From Neocallimastix lanati (nom. inval.) (taxonomy: Eukaryota; Neocallimastigomycota; Neocallimastigomycetes; Neocallimastigales; Neocallimastigaceae): DNA of 30,000 nt. The DNA lies in the NCBI GenBank assembly GCA_016946835.1, contig JACVTC010000020.1, positions 867,501 through 897,500 on the forward strand, in the 5' to 3' direction. The notes beneath the pieces are model-generated. The model saw only the letters and a list, made by a program, of their open reading frames with translations, ran no database searches and was not told where the DNA came from. This document shows positions 1 through 10,734 of this stretch, piece by piece. The first letter of the stretch is position 1. The number at the start of each line of letters is the position of its first letter. A program made the position numbers and the translations under genes.

Positions 1-79
1 TTTAAAGTTTTTGATTCCTTGGTAAAAAAAAATGATTCAGAAGAATCAAGTGAAAAAAAAAATAGATGTAATATTTCAT

Positions 80-235
80 TTAGTTTTTAAAAATGTCTTA
101 AAGCCCATAATCAAATCGCATTTGGAATGGTGAATTTCCAAAAAATCATGAAATAACACATCGATTGTTTCTATTCATGGAATGGGCAATCTATCAGATT
201 GTAATAACTATCGCTTTTTTTTTTTTTCTGTAATA
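80..235 (+). mobile_element. LINE reverse-transcriptase fragment (finger motifs), copy A
   Basis: Read from 143 to 214 the + strand gives NNTSIVSI followed by GNLSDCNNYR, with a TGA where the family usually has Trp. This matches the LINE RT block that ends in CNNYRPISL. The frame is lost in the T run after 214. Upstream bases to about 80 may belong to the same copy but were not aligned to a motif. The copy is non-functional: a stop lies inside the motif and the continuation is destroyed. Confidence 0.7.
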
Positions 236-369
236 ATCAACATCATCCAATGACACAGGAAGAAAAAAAAGAAATTAATAAATCTAAATCTATTTTTTTT
301 TTTTTTTATTTCTGATATTAAAAATATTGTACTCTACTGTCCTCTACTAATCTTATGAAAAGTAATATA

Positions 370-440
370 ATAAAAAAAAAAGCGCCTGGTCCATAGGCTT
401 ATCCCCTATTGAATTTTATAAAACATTTTTTTTTTTTTTT
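370..440 (+). mobile_element. LINE RT fragment (APGPxG block), second copy
   Basis: Positions 382-425 encode APGP, then after a one-base deletion GLSPIEFYKT, the conserved N-terminal RT block of LINE elements (PGPDGxxxEFYK). In an intact RT this block comes before the CNNYR block, but here it lies after it. The two fragments must therefore come from different copies or from a rearrangement. It is flanked by an A run before and a T run after. Confidence 0.72.
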
Positions 441-540
441 TTTTTTGTTAATAAAAAGAATTAAAAAAAGAATTTGAAAAGAAAATTTCCTTATATGGGC
501 AAATGTCTTGAAATAAATTTTTTTTTTTTTTTTTTTTTTT

Positions 541-1061
541 TCAATAAAATTTGAGATGGTTTTCAAATGATGACCGGAAATCTGCTTCTATTTTATCTAT
601 TTCATAAAAAAAAAAAAAAAAAAAAAAAAAGGAGAATCTTTTTCAATTGTAGTAGTAGTTATAAAAGGTTTTCAAATGATGACCGGAAATCTGCTTCTAT
701 TTTATCTATTTCATAAAAAAAAAAAAAAAAAAAAAAAGGAGAATCTTTTTCAATTGTAGTAGTAGTAGTTATAGAAGGTATTTCTCTCTAATCAATGTTA
801 GCCTTTAAGAAAAAAAAAAAAAAAACATAACTAATATAATTACTTGACAGAAAATTCAAAATATGCTTATTTATTTATTTATTTTTTTTTTTTTTTTTTT
901 TTGGCACATAATATCATTAGAATTGAACAATTTGATTGTTTTTTTTTTTGGTAATCATGAAGAGAGTATGTATACAACCTTTATATCTCCATAAGAAAAA
1001 TTTTTTGTGAAAAAAAGAAAATTTAAAGGTAAATTTACTTATGTAGCCTTTTCTTGATCTT

Positions 1062-1105
<44 letters not shown>

Positions 1106-1210
1106 CCATCTACAACATTCTTACTCAATTATTTTCATTGTAGTGTACGTGATAAGTTATTTTAATTTTTATTTCAAAAAATTTTATCCTACTTCCATGG
1201 TAAGAACTCA
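541..1210 (+). mobile_element. decayed LINE RT, copy B (finger to palm)
   Basis: A series of RT motifs in the right order, in several frames. DDRKSASILSIS (678-713), then an A run, then NCSSSSYRRYFSLINVSL (about 752-806) match the KKG...NYRxISLINVSLK block. HNIIRIEQFD and GNHEES (about 907-975) match the EQFGFRNHEEC block. KRKFKGKFTYVAF (about 1010-1054) precedes the LDLKKAYDSVP position, now an A run of about 35. PIYNILTQLFSL is at 1105-1140, then SVRDKLF. The polymerase YxDD block is not seen; what follows to about 1900 is too degraded to assign. Multiple frameshifts and stops make it a pseudogene. Confidence 0.8.
558..775 (+). repeat. 109-bp tandem duplication containing an internal poly(A) run
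   Basis: Two nearly identical copies lie head to tail at 558-666 and 667-775, beginning GGTTTTCAAATGATGACC. They differ in A-run length (25 versus 23), in the number of AGT triplets (3 versus 4) and in a TATAAAAGG/TATAGAAGG ending. It lies inside the LINE RT relic, so duplication followed insertion of that element. Confidence 0.9.
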
Positions 1211-1335
1211 TTACCTATATCCTAAATATAAACAAAGTTCAATCTTTTATGAATATACTAGTTTATTATTGGTACATTGATTTCTTCCTTCCTCAACTAT
1301 TATAAAGAAAAATGACTCTGTCAAAAATAATAATA

Positions 1336-1372
<37 letters not shown>

Positions 1373-1902
1373 CATTTTTAAGAAAAATATTATATATTAA
1401 AAGAAAACTCAACTGTTAGTCCTTTAGGGCTTTATTATGTAATCTTCTAAAAAAAAAAAAAAAATTTTTTTTTTTTTTTTTTACTATTACTGGATTTTTG
1501 TACTTCATTTCAAATCAAAGGCTTTATTAAATGGAGAAAATTCTAAATGAATTGTAAAGGAATCAAATAGAGAATATTAGATTCCTTAGATGTCACGTTT
1601 TTTCTTGGACAAAAAAAAAAAAAAAAAAAAAAAAAGAAAAAAAAATTTTACATTCTTTCTTTATAGAAAATATTAGGGATGAAAAAAAAAATATTAAGAA
1701 ATGTAAAGATGTAATTTGAATTCTATTTATTGATCAAGTCATGATAAACGTCATAGGAATAAAAAAAAAAAAAAAAAAAGGTAATAAATCATGATAAATA
1801 TAAATATATTGAAACAAAACAAAATAAAACAAAACAAAACAAAACAAAAAAAAAATTATTCAAGCTCAGTCTCTCAGCCTTGAATACTCCTAATTTTAAT
1901 TT

Positions 1903-1936
<34 letters not shown>
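1211..1936. other. degraded AT-rich sequence, probably LINE relic, no assignable gene
   Basis: Contains long homopolymers (A runs near 1340-1368 and 1611-1634; an A14/T18 pair at about 1450-1482) and an (AAAAC)n microsatellite at 1812-1850. Patches of more complex sequence near 1400-1440 and 1500-1600 may continue the upstream RT relic, but no motif is readable on either strand. Confidence 0.5.
1812..1850. repeat. (AAAAC)n microsatellite
   Basis: About six AAAAC pentamers with one AAAAT variant, ending in an A run. Confidence 0.85.
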
Positions 1937-1941
<5 letters not shown>

Positions 1942-2013
1942 TTTGTCTGAAAATCTTACCTATACTGTGGAGAGAGGTGAACCGTAGTTTATTCATTCAT
2001 TGGATGTTCTTCC

Positions 2014-2044
<31 letters not shown>

Positions 2045-2116
2045 TTTGTCTGAAAATCTTACCTATACTGTGGAGAGAGGTGAACCGTCGTTCATTCATT
2101 CATTGAATGTTTTTCC
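1937..2116 (+). repeat. 103-bp-period tandem duplication bounded by poly(T)
   Basis: Copies at 1937-2013 and 2040-2116 begin AACAATTTGTCTGAAAATC and end in CATTGRATGTTYTTCC. Each is preceded by a long T run. They differ at only a few bases (for example CCGTAGTTT versus CCGTCGTTC). Each reads open in the same + strand frame (NNLSENLTYTVERGEP), which may be LINE C-terminal sequence, but I could not place it. Confidence 0.88.
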
Positions 2117-2145
2117 TTTTTTTTTTTTTTTTTTTTTTTTTTTCT

Positions 2146-2244
2146 CATTATATATAGATGCGAATTTTTAGATGTCCATCTATATATAATGACCTTTTTT
2201 TTCATTATATATAGATGCGAATCTTTAGATGTCCATCAATGACC
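2146..2244 (+). repeat. second tandem duplication with a 15-bp perfect inverted repeat in copy 1
   Basis: Copy 1 (2146-2194) and copy 2 (2203-2244) share CATTATATATAGATGCGAAT, then TTTAGATGTCCATC and ATGACC. In copy 1 the arms CATTATATATAGATG (2146-2160) and CATCTATATATAATG (2177-2191) are perfect reverse complements. Copy 2 lacks most of the right arm. Confidence 0.85.
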
Positions 2245-2342
2245 TTTTTTTTTTTTTTTTTCTTTTTAATTAATATTCAATGATAAAAATTAAGGACTCT
2301 TTCCTTATCATTGACATATTTTAATGTTAAGGAATATGAAAA

Positions 2343-2392
<50 letters not shown>

Positions 2393-2394
2393 AA

Positions 2395-2620
2395 TATATA
2401 TACATATTCCTTCTTGGTGGAATTTTAAGCTTTAGATGAGCTACAATTGGATATTTAGAGGAAAAAAAAGGAGACATTTTGGAGAAACACTATTATACAG
2501 TTATTTTTTTTTTTTTTTCTTTTTTTTTTTTTTTTTAAAGGTGTCCACCGTTCCGTATAGTGTTGTAGGGCTTATGCATTATCTTATTTTTGATAAAAAC
2601 AATATCTATCATTATTAGCT
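2395..2620 (+). mobile_element. LINE 3'-end fragment
   Basis: CCTTCTTGGTGGAATTTTAAGC at about 2408, followed by GATGAGCTACA, matches the LINE tail at 23671-23706 (CCTTCTTGGTGGAACTTTAGC...AATGAGCTACA), where it encodes the end of a 40-residue C-terminal ORF segment. Here a one-base insertion disrupts that frame. Downstream sequence with two T runs follows. Confidence 0.65.
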
Positions 2621-2659
2621 CTATTGAGTTTTTTTTTTTTTTTTTTATAATCGATTTTG

Positions 2660-2965
2660 TAAGAAATTTTTTTAGTACCAAAGAGTGCTGGTATCCTACC
2701 GATATGGCTTAGGAACAATACTATTAGTAGTCCTATTATATATATATGTATATTTTTTTTTTTTTTTTCAGGCACAAATGCTAATAGTATTAGTTCCGCT
2801 CACAGAATCCACAGAGAGTAATTTTCTTAATGAGAATCTATCTGGGTAATTTCAAAAGGGAGAGTTTAGTGGTCGTCACCATTATCTATTTTAAAGATGT
2901 GACTTCTTTGTCTTATTACTTTAGAATTAAATGATAATCATATCATGTTTACTACATATTTTATA
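2660..2965 (+). mobile_element. LINE-associated block repeated at 24010-24530
   Basis: GATATGGCTTAGGAACAATA (2701) and its continuation match 24358-24399 almost base for base. CTCACAGAATCCACAGAGAG (about 2799) matches 24423. GGAGAGTTTAGTGG (about 2861) matches 24013. The stretch around 2930-2955 (TTAAATGATAATCATATCATG, TTTACTACAT) matches 24481-24505. At the right-hand locus this leads into a LINE endonuclease domain; here it stops in a T run near 2978. Probably the 5' end of a truncated LINE copy. Confidence 0.65.
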
Positions 2966-3346
2966 CAATAAACCGAATTTTTTTTTTTTTTTAACTTCTG
3001 AACTTGTTTTTTTTTATTCTTTATTACATTAACTATATTGCAATCAAAAAAAAAAAAAAAAAAAAAAAAAAACTTTATTCTCACTCATTTTCTTATTTTT
3101 CCAAAAAAAAAAAAAAAAAAAAAAAAAATTATAAACAAAAAAATTTTTTTTTTCTCTTTTAAGAACAATAAGGTACCTTTAACTTTTTTTTTTTTTTTTT
3201 TTTTTTTTTCATTTTGAATATCATAACCAAGGTCGTAGTTTTTATTTAAATGTTTTAATTTTTTTTTATTATTATTTTTTTTTTTTATTATTAATTATCG
3301 TTCAGAAATTAATATAAAATTTCATATTATTTCATTTGATTAATTA
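2966..3346. other. homopolymer-rich AT sequence, no gene
   Basis: Dominated by T and A runs (about 2979-2992, 3046-3072, 3103-3128, 3184-3209). Nothing recognisable as coding or structural RNA on either strand. Confidence 0.6.
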
Positions 3347-3570
3347 AAGTAGTAAAAATGTAAATATAAAGCATAAATTAAACCAAATAAAGTCGTAGGA
3401 TATGTAAAGTAGATAGATAAATATAAAGCATAGATTAAATAAAAAAAAAAAGGAGTAGATATGTAAAGTAGGATATGTAAGTATAAAGTATAGATTAAAT
3501 AAAATAGTAGATGTATACATCTATTATATACATTTAAAGTATTTAAGGTACAGATTGAATAAAATGAAAT

Positions 3571-3607
<37 letters not shown>

Positions 3608-3918
3608 ATATAAAAAAAAAACAGTAGATATGTAAAAAGATATGTAAATTTAAACACAAATTAAACAAAATAAAGTAGTAGATATGTAAAGTAGATAGAT
3701 AAATATAAAGCATAGATTAAGTAAAAAAGAAAAAAAAGTAGTAGATATGTAAAGTAGGATATGTAAATATAAAGTACAGATTAAATAAAAAAAAAAAAAG
3801 TAGTAGATATGTAAAGTAGGATATGTAAGTATAAAGTATAGATTAAATAAAATAGTAGATGTATACATCTATTATATACATTTAAAGTATTTAAGGTACA
3901 GATTGAATAAAATGAAAT

Positions 3919-3955
<37 letters not shown>

Positions 3956-4660
3956 AAAAAAAAACTCATATAAAAAAAAAAATAGTAGATATGTAAAATA
4001 GATATGTAAATTTAAACACAAATTAAACAAAATAAAGTAGTAGATATATAAATATAAAGCACAAATTAAACCAAATAAAGTAGTAGATATGTAAAGTAAA
4101 TATATAAATATAAAGCACAAATTAAATCAAATAAAGTAGTAAGTAAATATATAAATATAAAGCACAGATTAAATCAAATAAAGTAGTAAATATGCAAAGT
4201 AAATATAGAAATATAAAGCACAGATTAAATCAAATAAAGTAGTAAATATGCAAAGTAAATATATAAATATAAAGTACAAATTAAACCAAATAAAGTAGTA
4301 GATATGTAAAGTAAACATATAAATAATAGTACAAATTAAATCAAATAAAGTAGTAAGTAAATATATAAATATAAAGCACAGATTAAATCAAATAAAGTAG
4401 TAGATATGTAAAGTAAACATATAAATAATAGTACAAATTAAATCAAATAAAGTAGTAGATATGAAAATATATAAATATAAAGCACAAATTAAATCAAATA
4501 AAGTAGCAGATATGTAAAGTAGATAGGTAAATAAAATATAGCAGTAGATATTTTAATGTAAAGCATTGATTAAATAAAATAGTAGATGTATACATCTACT
4601 ATATAAATTTAAAGTATTTAAAGTACAGATAGAATAAAATGAAATTAAATATCAAAACAA
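3347..4660 (+). repeat. complex tandem array, unit about 56 bp, with a 348-bp higher-order duplication
   Basis: The recurring unit is approximately GTAGTAGATATGTAAAGTAA, then ATATATAAATATAAAGCACA, then AATTAAATCAAATAAA, with copies of varying length across the array. A larger block around 3448-3690 recurs at an offset of 348 bp (about 3796-4040), including its internal A run and the following ACTCATATAAAA. A third partial copy is at 4565-4650. The near-perfect palindrome TAGATGTATACATCTA occurs at 3508, 3856 and 4583. Long minus-strand ORFs here are periodic repeat translations of low-complexity F/L/I/Y and are not credible genes. Confidence 0.9.
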
Positions 4661-5020
4661 AACAAAAAAAAAAAAAATCTCATATAAAAAAATAAACCAT
4701 ATGAAATTATATATAAAAAAGATTAATAAATAAAAGTATAAAAAAAAAATTTTTATATTCATTGTTTGTGTAACCATCGAAATTGAAAGATGATTTGTAT
4801 ACAAAATGTATACAAGTTTAAAATAATAAAAAAAATTCAAAATTTCTTTCTTAACTTATTTATTTACTCAAGTTTTGATGTATTAAAGAGTTAAAATGAG
4901 TGAAAAGTGTCAAATGTCAAATTCTAAATGAATAAAAGATGATGAAAGTCAATTATGTTACATATTTATATATATTTATATATACAAAAGTTACAAATTA
5001 ATCATAGGTATAAAAAATTA
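4661..5020. other. AT-rich spacer, no gene
   Basis: Unstructured AT sequence with one slightly less AT-rich patch at 4760-4930. Nothing supported as a gene. Confidence 0.55.
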
Positions 5021-5052
<32 letters not shown>

Positions 5053-5443
5053 GAATAATAAATAATAAATAATAAATAATAAATAATAAACAATAATTAA
5101 TAAATAAATAATAAATAATAAATAATAAATAATAAATAATAAATAATAAATAATTGAATAATAAATAATAAATAAAAAATAATAAATAAAAAATAATAAA
5201 TAATAATAAATAATAAATAATAAATAATAAATAATAAATAATAAATAATAAATAATAAATAATAAATAATAAATACTAAATACTAAATAATAAATAATAA
5301 ATAATAAATAATAAATAATAAATAATAAATAATAAATAATAAATAATAAATAATAAATAATAAATACTAAATACTAAATAATAAATAATAAATAATAAAT
5401 AATAAATAATAAATAATAAATAATATTTATTATTTATTATTTA
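5021..5443 (+). repeat. (AATAAAT)n heptamer minisatellite ending in a hairpin
   Basis: Starts as TAAA tetramers, then becomes a long run of the heptamer AATAAAT with occasional TACTAAA variants and AAAAAT interruptions. The array ends by inverting on itself: 5410-5425 and 5428-5443 are perfect reverse complements with a 2-base loop. Confidence 0.9.
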
Positions 5444-6587
5444 CTAAGTAATTATTATAAACATCCAATGAGTAATTATAAATAAATGATAAATAGTAAA
5501 TAATGAAATGGTAAAATAATAAATAATAAAATTTATATCCACTATTTGAACTTTTTTTTTTTCTTTTTTTTATTAACAAAACAAAAAATTAAATAAAAAG
5601 TATATACTATCAATTAATTATAATATATGATCATTGAATACTATTTATAGCTATTAACCTAATTAACCTAAAAAAGAATTTTTAAAAAAAAAAAACTTTT
5701 ATATATATTAAAAGTTAAATAATAATAATAAAAATGTAAAATATGAAAAATAATACTAATAAACCTTATTATTTATTGATCTACATTAATGTACATTACT
5801 ACTTGTTTAGTGTAATACGTATGCCTATGTTTTATTTATTATAAAAAAAAATAAAAATATTTATTGTAAATATTTAATATATATTATTATTTATTATTAT
5901 TTTTAAATATTTGCTATTATTAGTTATTAGTTATGCTTTATATAATAAATAATAAGTATTAATAAAATAAAAATATTTTATTAATAATAATAATAATAAT
6001 TATTAATGTTGTTATTGTTGTTATGTTTTATATAATAATAATAAATAACTAAAATTATAGGAATAATAAATAAATAAATAAATAAATAAATAATAAATAA
6101 TAAATAATAAATAATAAATAATAAATGATAAATAATAATAAATAATAAATAATAAATAATACATAAATAAATAATTAAATCATTAATTAAAAGTTAAATT
6201 GATTAATAACTAAATTTTATTAATACTTAAATATATAAATAGCTAACAAAAAATAAACCATGAAATCATTCTGTTTACATTATTCTATATAAGGATATAT
6301 AGATATAAATTTTTATAATCAAAATTTAAATATTCTTAAACTTTTTATTTTATTTTATTATTTTATATTATTTTATATTATTATTATTAATAAATCGTTG
6401 GTAGAAAGGTAGAAGAGAATTGCCTAACACTATTCTCTATATTAAAATAAATATTTATATATTTAAACGATATTCTATATTTAAATAAGTATATTTTAAT
6501 AATAATAAAAAAAAAAAAAAACTGACATAATAAAAAAAATTAATCTATTATAAAAAAAATTTAAAATTAAAATTATTATATTAAAAA

Positions 6588-6618
<31 letters not shown>

Positions 6619-7130
6619 TAATAAAACCAATGGTATATATATAAAAAATAAAAAAAGAAAAAACAGTTCATTAGAAAAAAAAAAAACTGTTCATTTTATG
6701 ACATTTAAATTAAGAAAAATAAAAATAAAGAATAATAAAATAATTTTATTTTTATTATTTATTTATTTTATTTATTATATAAAATTTTAATTAGTTTAAT
6801 AGTTTGATATTGGCCGTTTTTTTTTTTTTTTGTTTATTTATTTATATATATATATTTTTTTTTTATATTAAAAAAAAATTTTTTTATCCAAAAGTAGTAT
6901 TAACCTAACTATAAATAAATAAATGAATTAATACATATCAAATAAATGAACAAATATATATTAAATAAATGAATAAATAAGTATATAAATAAATATTTTA
7001 AATTTATTTAAATAGCTAATTAATTAATTATTATTATTTCTAAGAATAGTATAATTTTTTTTCAAAAAAAATTTATACATATAAGGTAAAGGTCAGCGGT
7101 AGTTTGTCCATTTTTAATAAAAAAAAAGAA
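5444..7130. other. gene-free AT desert with a second AATAAAT array
   Basis: No coding segment. Holds another AATAAAT/TAAA array at about 6062-6180, short TAA runs (about 5985-6003, 6600-6625), several T runs and AT dinucleotide patches. The few G/C-containing words include GGCCGTT at 6812 and GTCAGCGGTAG near 7091. Confidence 0.6.
6062..6180 (+). repeat. TAAA / AATAAAT array
   Basis: TAAA tetramers followed by AATAAAT heptamers, the same unit as the array at 5021-5443, with a TACATAAA variant near the end. Confidence 0.85.
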
Positions 7131-7137
7131 AAAAATT

Positions 7138-7310
7138 TATTAAATAAATAAATAAATAATAAATAAATAAGTAAATAAATAATACATAAATAAATAAATA
7201 ATAAATAAATAAGTAAATAAATAATACATAAATAAATAAATAAATAAAAAATAAATAAAAAGTAAATAAAAAATAAATAAAAAGTAAATAAATAAATAAT
7301 AGTACTTTAA
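7138..7310 (+). repeat. (TAAA)n with GTAAATAAATAATACATAAA higher-order units
   Basis: Tetramer repeat organised in longer units: the segment AATAAATAAGTAAATAAATA, then ATACATAAATAAATAAAT, is present twice between about 7150 and 7240, followed by AAAAAGTAAAT units. Confidence 0.85.
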
Positions 7311-7426
7311 ATAGTACTTTATTTAGTGAATACAATAAATTAAAATAGATAATTTTCAATTTAATCTTTAATTATTAATCATCGTTTGTATTTATTAAAG
7401 AAGTTGATGATACTTTTAAGGATGAT

Positions 7427-7545
7427 CTCTATTTCTTTTTCTTTTTCTATTTCTATTACTATTTCTTTTTCTTTTTCTATTTCTATTTCTAATTCTATTT
7501 TTATTTCTGTTTCCGTTTTTTTTTTTTTTTTCTTTTTTCTCTTAA
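7427..7545 (+). repeat. pyrimidine-rich tract (TTTCTATTTC)n ending in poly(T)
   Basis: About 110 bases with almost no G, made of TTTCTA and TTTTTC units (CTATTTCTTTTTCTTTTTCTA appears twice in variants) and ending in T-rich sequence. Such tracts can form unusual DNA structures, but scattered A residues break perfect polypyrimidine symmetry. Confidence 0.75.
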
Positions 7546-9465
7546 TTTAATATATAAAATAAAAAAGAAAAATTGATATAAAGGTTAAATAATTTATGAT
7601 TTATCCATGTAATAAATAATATTTATATAGTATATTCGCTTATTATGACATTTATGTATAAAGAATATTTAAATATATTGATATTTATTGTGATGTTTTT
7701 TTTTAAAGTATGATCATTTATGTAAATATACATAAATATACATATTAAAATTTTATTTTATTTTTTTCCTATGGAATTATGTATATAAATAAATATATGA
7801 AATGGCGATAATTAACTTTAATGACTTTTTAATTTAATTTATTTTATTTTAATGTATGCTTTATTATTATTATTTATTATTATTTAATGTGTGACGGTTA
7901 GTTAAATAGGAAAAAAGGAAATATAATATAAATGAATAAAAAGATAATAAATAAACACCTAATTCATAATAAAATTTATTGATTAAAAATAATTAACTAT
8001 TTTATTTTTATTTCAAAAAAGAGGAATAATCAAATATATAATTAAATAAAATGGAAAATAAAAACAAAAGTTTGTATCATATCATTGTATTCTTTTTTTT
8101 TTTTGTTTAAAAAAAATTTTTTTGAACAAGGAAATTTTATAAATATGTATTTTTTATCAATAAACATTTATAAATAAAACATTCATACTCTTTAATATCT
8201 TTTTAACTGATGATATTTATGATATCTATTGAATAAAAATCAAAATGGAAAACTTATTTATAAGTAAATTAATTAGTTTATTCTATTTATTTGTTAAAAT
8301 GATTACTCATCCATTATTGATATATATATGGAAATAAATAAAATAAACTACTAAAGTGTAAATAAAATAAAAGTAAATAAAGTAAATAAAATAAATTAAA
8401 TAAAGTAAATAAAATAAATTAAATAAATAAATTAAAATGAAATAAATAAATAAATAAATTAAAATGAAATAAATAAATAAATATAAATAAATGAAATAAT
8501 AATTAGTTTTTATTTATATTATATATATTTAATTAAAGAAAAGATAAAAAAAACTAAATAGAAAATTGTAGTAAAAAAAAGTTATTGCCGTTAAAAGTTA
8601 CCCTATCTATTCATCTATAAAAGAGTTTTATGGCTATTCTATTCTTTACCAATTATGATTTTTTTTTTTTATTTAATAATATAGGAAGAATTAATTTTTA
8701 TAGATTATCCATTTATTTATTTATTAATTGATTCATTAATTATATTTACTTTAATAATATTTTATTCAATAGTTATTTTATTCTTTTTTTTTTTTTTTTA
8801 TTCTTTAAAAAAAAATTAGTTATTAAAGTTTATTTTTATATATATCTATAAATTCATATACATATGAATGCATGTACATTATGTACATACAAATTTATAT
8901 TTATGCATATACATACACATATAATTATCATTTAATATCATCTTATTTATAATAAATAAATAAAAATAAAAAAAAAAAAAGATAAATAAATTACAACCGC
9001 CACAATCATAAAAAGAAACATAAAAAAAAATATTTAAAATATTATTTTTACTTATTTAATTTAATATATATATAATACTATTATATATAATTTAAAAGTG
9101 AATAATAATAAAAATGAATGGCTAATAAACTTTTTTTTTTTATATATAATTATTTTATATAAATTAAACTTTTTTATTTATTTTTAATTATTTATTTCAT
9201 TCAATTTTTATTTTCATTTATATATATATCTATGGGTAATAATTTTTTTTTTTTTTAAATAAACAATAATAAAAAAAAAATTACTTTTTTCATTTAAAAT
9301 TAATAAATTCCCGCGCTTTATACCGTATTTAGTAATACTAATACTATTATTACTATTATATTATTATATTTATTTATATTTTAATATATTAAATTTTTTT
9401 TTCTATAAAATGTTTTTATTTTACATATTTGAATTTATATATATGAAATATATATAATCATATTT
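7546..9465. other. gene-free AT desert
   Basis: No gene. Contains an AAATAAATTAAATAAA array at about 8340-8500, scattered T runs, and an alternating purine/pyrimidine patch at 8850-8925 rich in CATATAC and GTACAT. Less AT-rich islands are TGACGGTTAG (7892), GCCGTTAAAAGTTACCC (8587), ACAACCGCCACAATC (8992) and TCCCGCGCTTTATACCGT (9308). None encodes a recognisable product. Confidence 0.6.
8340..8500 (+). repeat. (AAATAAATT)n-type array
   Basis: AAATAAA units joined by TT, GT or AATG, for example AATTAAAATGAAATAAATAA occurring twice near 8425 and 8457. Confidence 0.75.
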
Positions 9466-9612
9466 ATAATATTTGTACTTCATATATTTGTACTTCATAT
9501 ATTTGTATTTATATTTAATTATATTTGTACTTTATATGTTAATATTTATATTTTTATATTTGTTCTTATTATATATATTTATTTTTAATTATATTTGTAT
9601 GATATATTCTTG
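9466..9612 (+). repeat. ATATTTGTACTT repeat
   Basis: The word ATATTTGTACTTCAT is present in tandem around 9466-9500, then decayed copies (ATATTTGTATTTATA, ATATTTGTACTTTATATG, ATATTTGTATGATAT) continue to about 9612. Confidence 0.7.
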
Positions 9613-10460
9613 TACTTTAAGTATTTATATTTCTATTTAGTTTTTTTTTTTTTTTATATAAAGTTTAATGAATTTAATTATTTCTATTTATATATTTATT
9701 TCTAATTTCTTAATTTAATAAATTTATTGTATTATTTAATATAAATAAGATACAAATCTAAAAAATTAGAATTCATTTTAAATGAAAGTTATTAATTTTA
9801 TTATTTATTTTATTATTAATTTTTATCTTGTTTTTTCTTTTTTTAGGTAAAAAAATTAAAAAAAAAAAGGAATTGACCGTTCCACTTTCTATATAGAGAA
9901 GATGAATATAGAAATATATAATTATTAAATAATTAATATCTCAATTTTAATTATATAATTAAATATAACTATAATAAATAAGTAAATGATAAATAATAAA
10001 TAAATAATATATATAATAAATATATTATGATTTTTACATATAGAGTTAGAGTTTAATATCTATCCATAAATATTAATATATGATTGGAATAATACATTAC
10101 ATATATGGATGTACACTTTTATTATATTATAGATAATAAATAATATTAATATTCATACTCTGTAAATTGTTATTTATTATCATTATTATTATTATTACTA
10201 ATATAATTATTATTACATAAATATTAAATATATAAATATTTAATAGGTATGTATATATTTTAAACTTTTTAAGATGCAGATTAAAGCAAGAAAAGATAAA
10301 ATTTTCTTTTAAAGAAATCTATTAATTTATTTATTTATCTATCTAATAATAATAATAATAAATAATAATTATAATAATAAATAATAATAATAAAAAAGAC
10401 ATAAATTAAATATAAAATGCTAATCATGATTAAATAATCACCGTTAAAAATTCTATTTAT

Positions 10461-10501
<41 letters not shown>

Positions 10502-10701
10502 AGTAATTTATTATTATTATTTTTTTTTCAAATTATATTTATTTATTTATTTATTAAAAGTAATATTTAGTAATATTTATTATTATTATTATTATTTATT
10601 ATTATTTATTTATTGAAAATAATTATTATTATTACTATTTATTATTATTATATATGGTATTATTAAATAATCTGGTTTTTTTTTAAATATATATTTTATA
10701 G

Positions 10702-10734
<33 letters not shown>

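Noticed and set aside
1-3000. A dedicated host gene at the left edge
   Set aside because: All readable protein-like pieces are LINE motifs in broken frames.
3340-4120. Overlapping minus-strand ORFs rich in Phe, Leu, Ile and Tyr
   Set aside because: They are translations of the 56-bp tandem array and A runs; the unit length is not a multiple of 3, and the frames follow the repeats rather than codon use.
3347-4660. CRISPR-like array
   Set aside because: Adjacent, variable-length AT-only units without unique spacers, no cas genes, and a eukaryotic context.
7114-7359. Minus-strand ORF of LFIYLFIY repeats resembling a membrane protein
   Set aside because: It is read through a TAAA tetramer array and has no complex sequence; hydrophobicity is a by-product of AT content.
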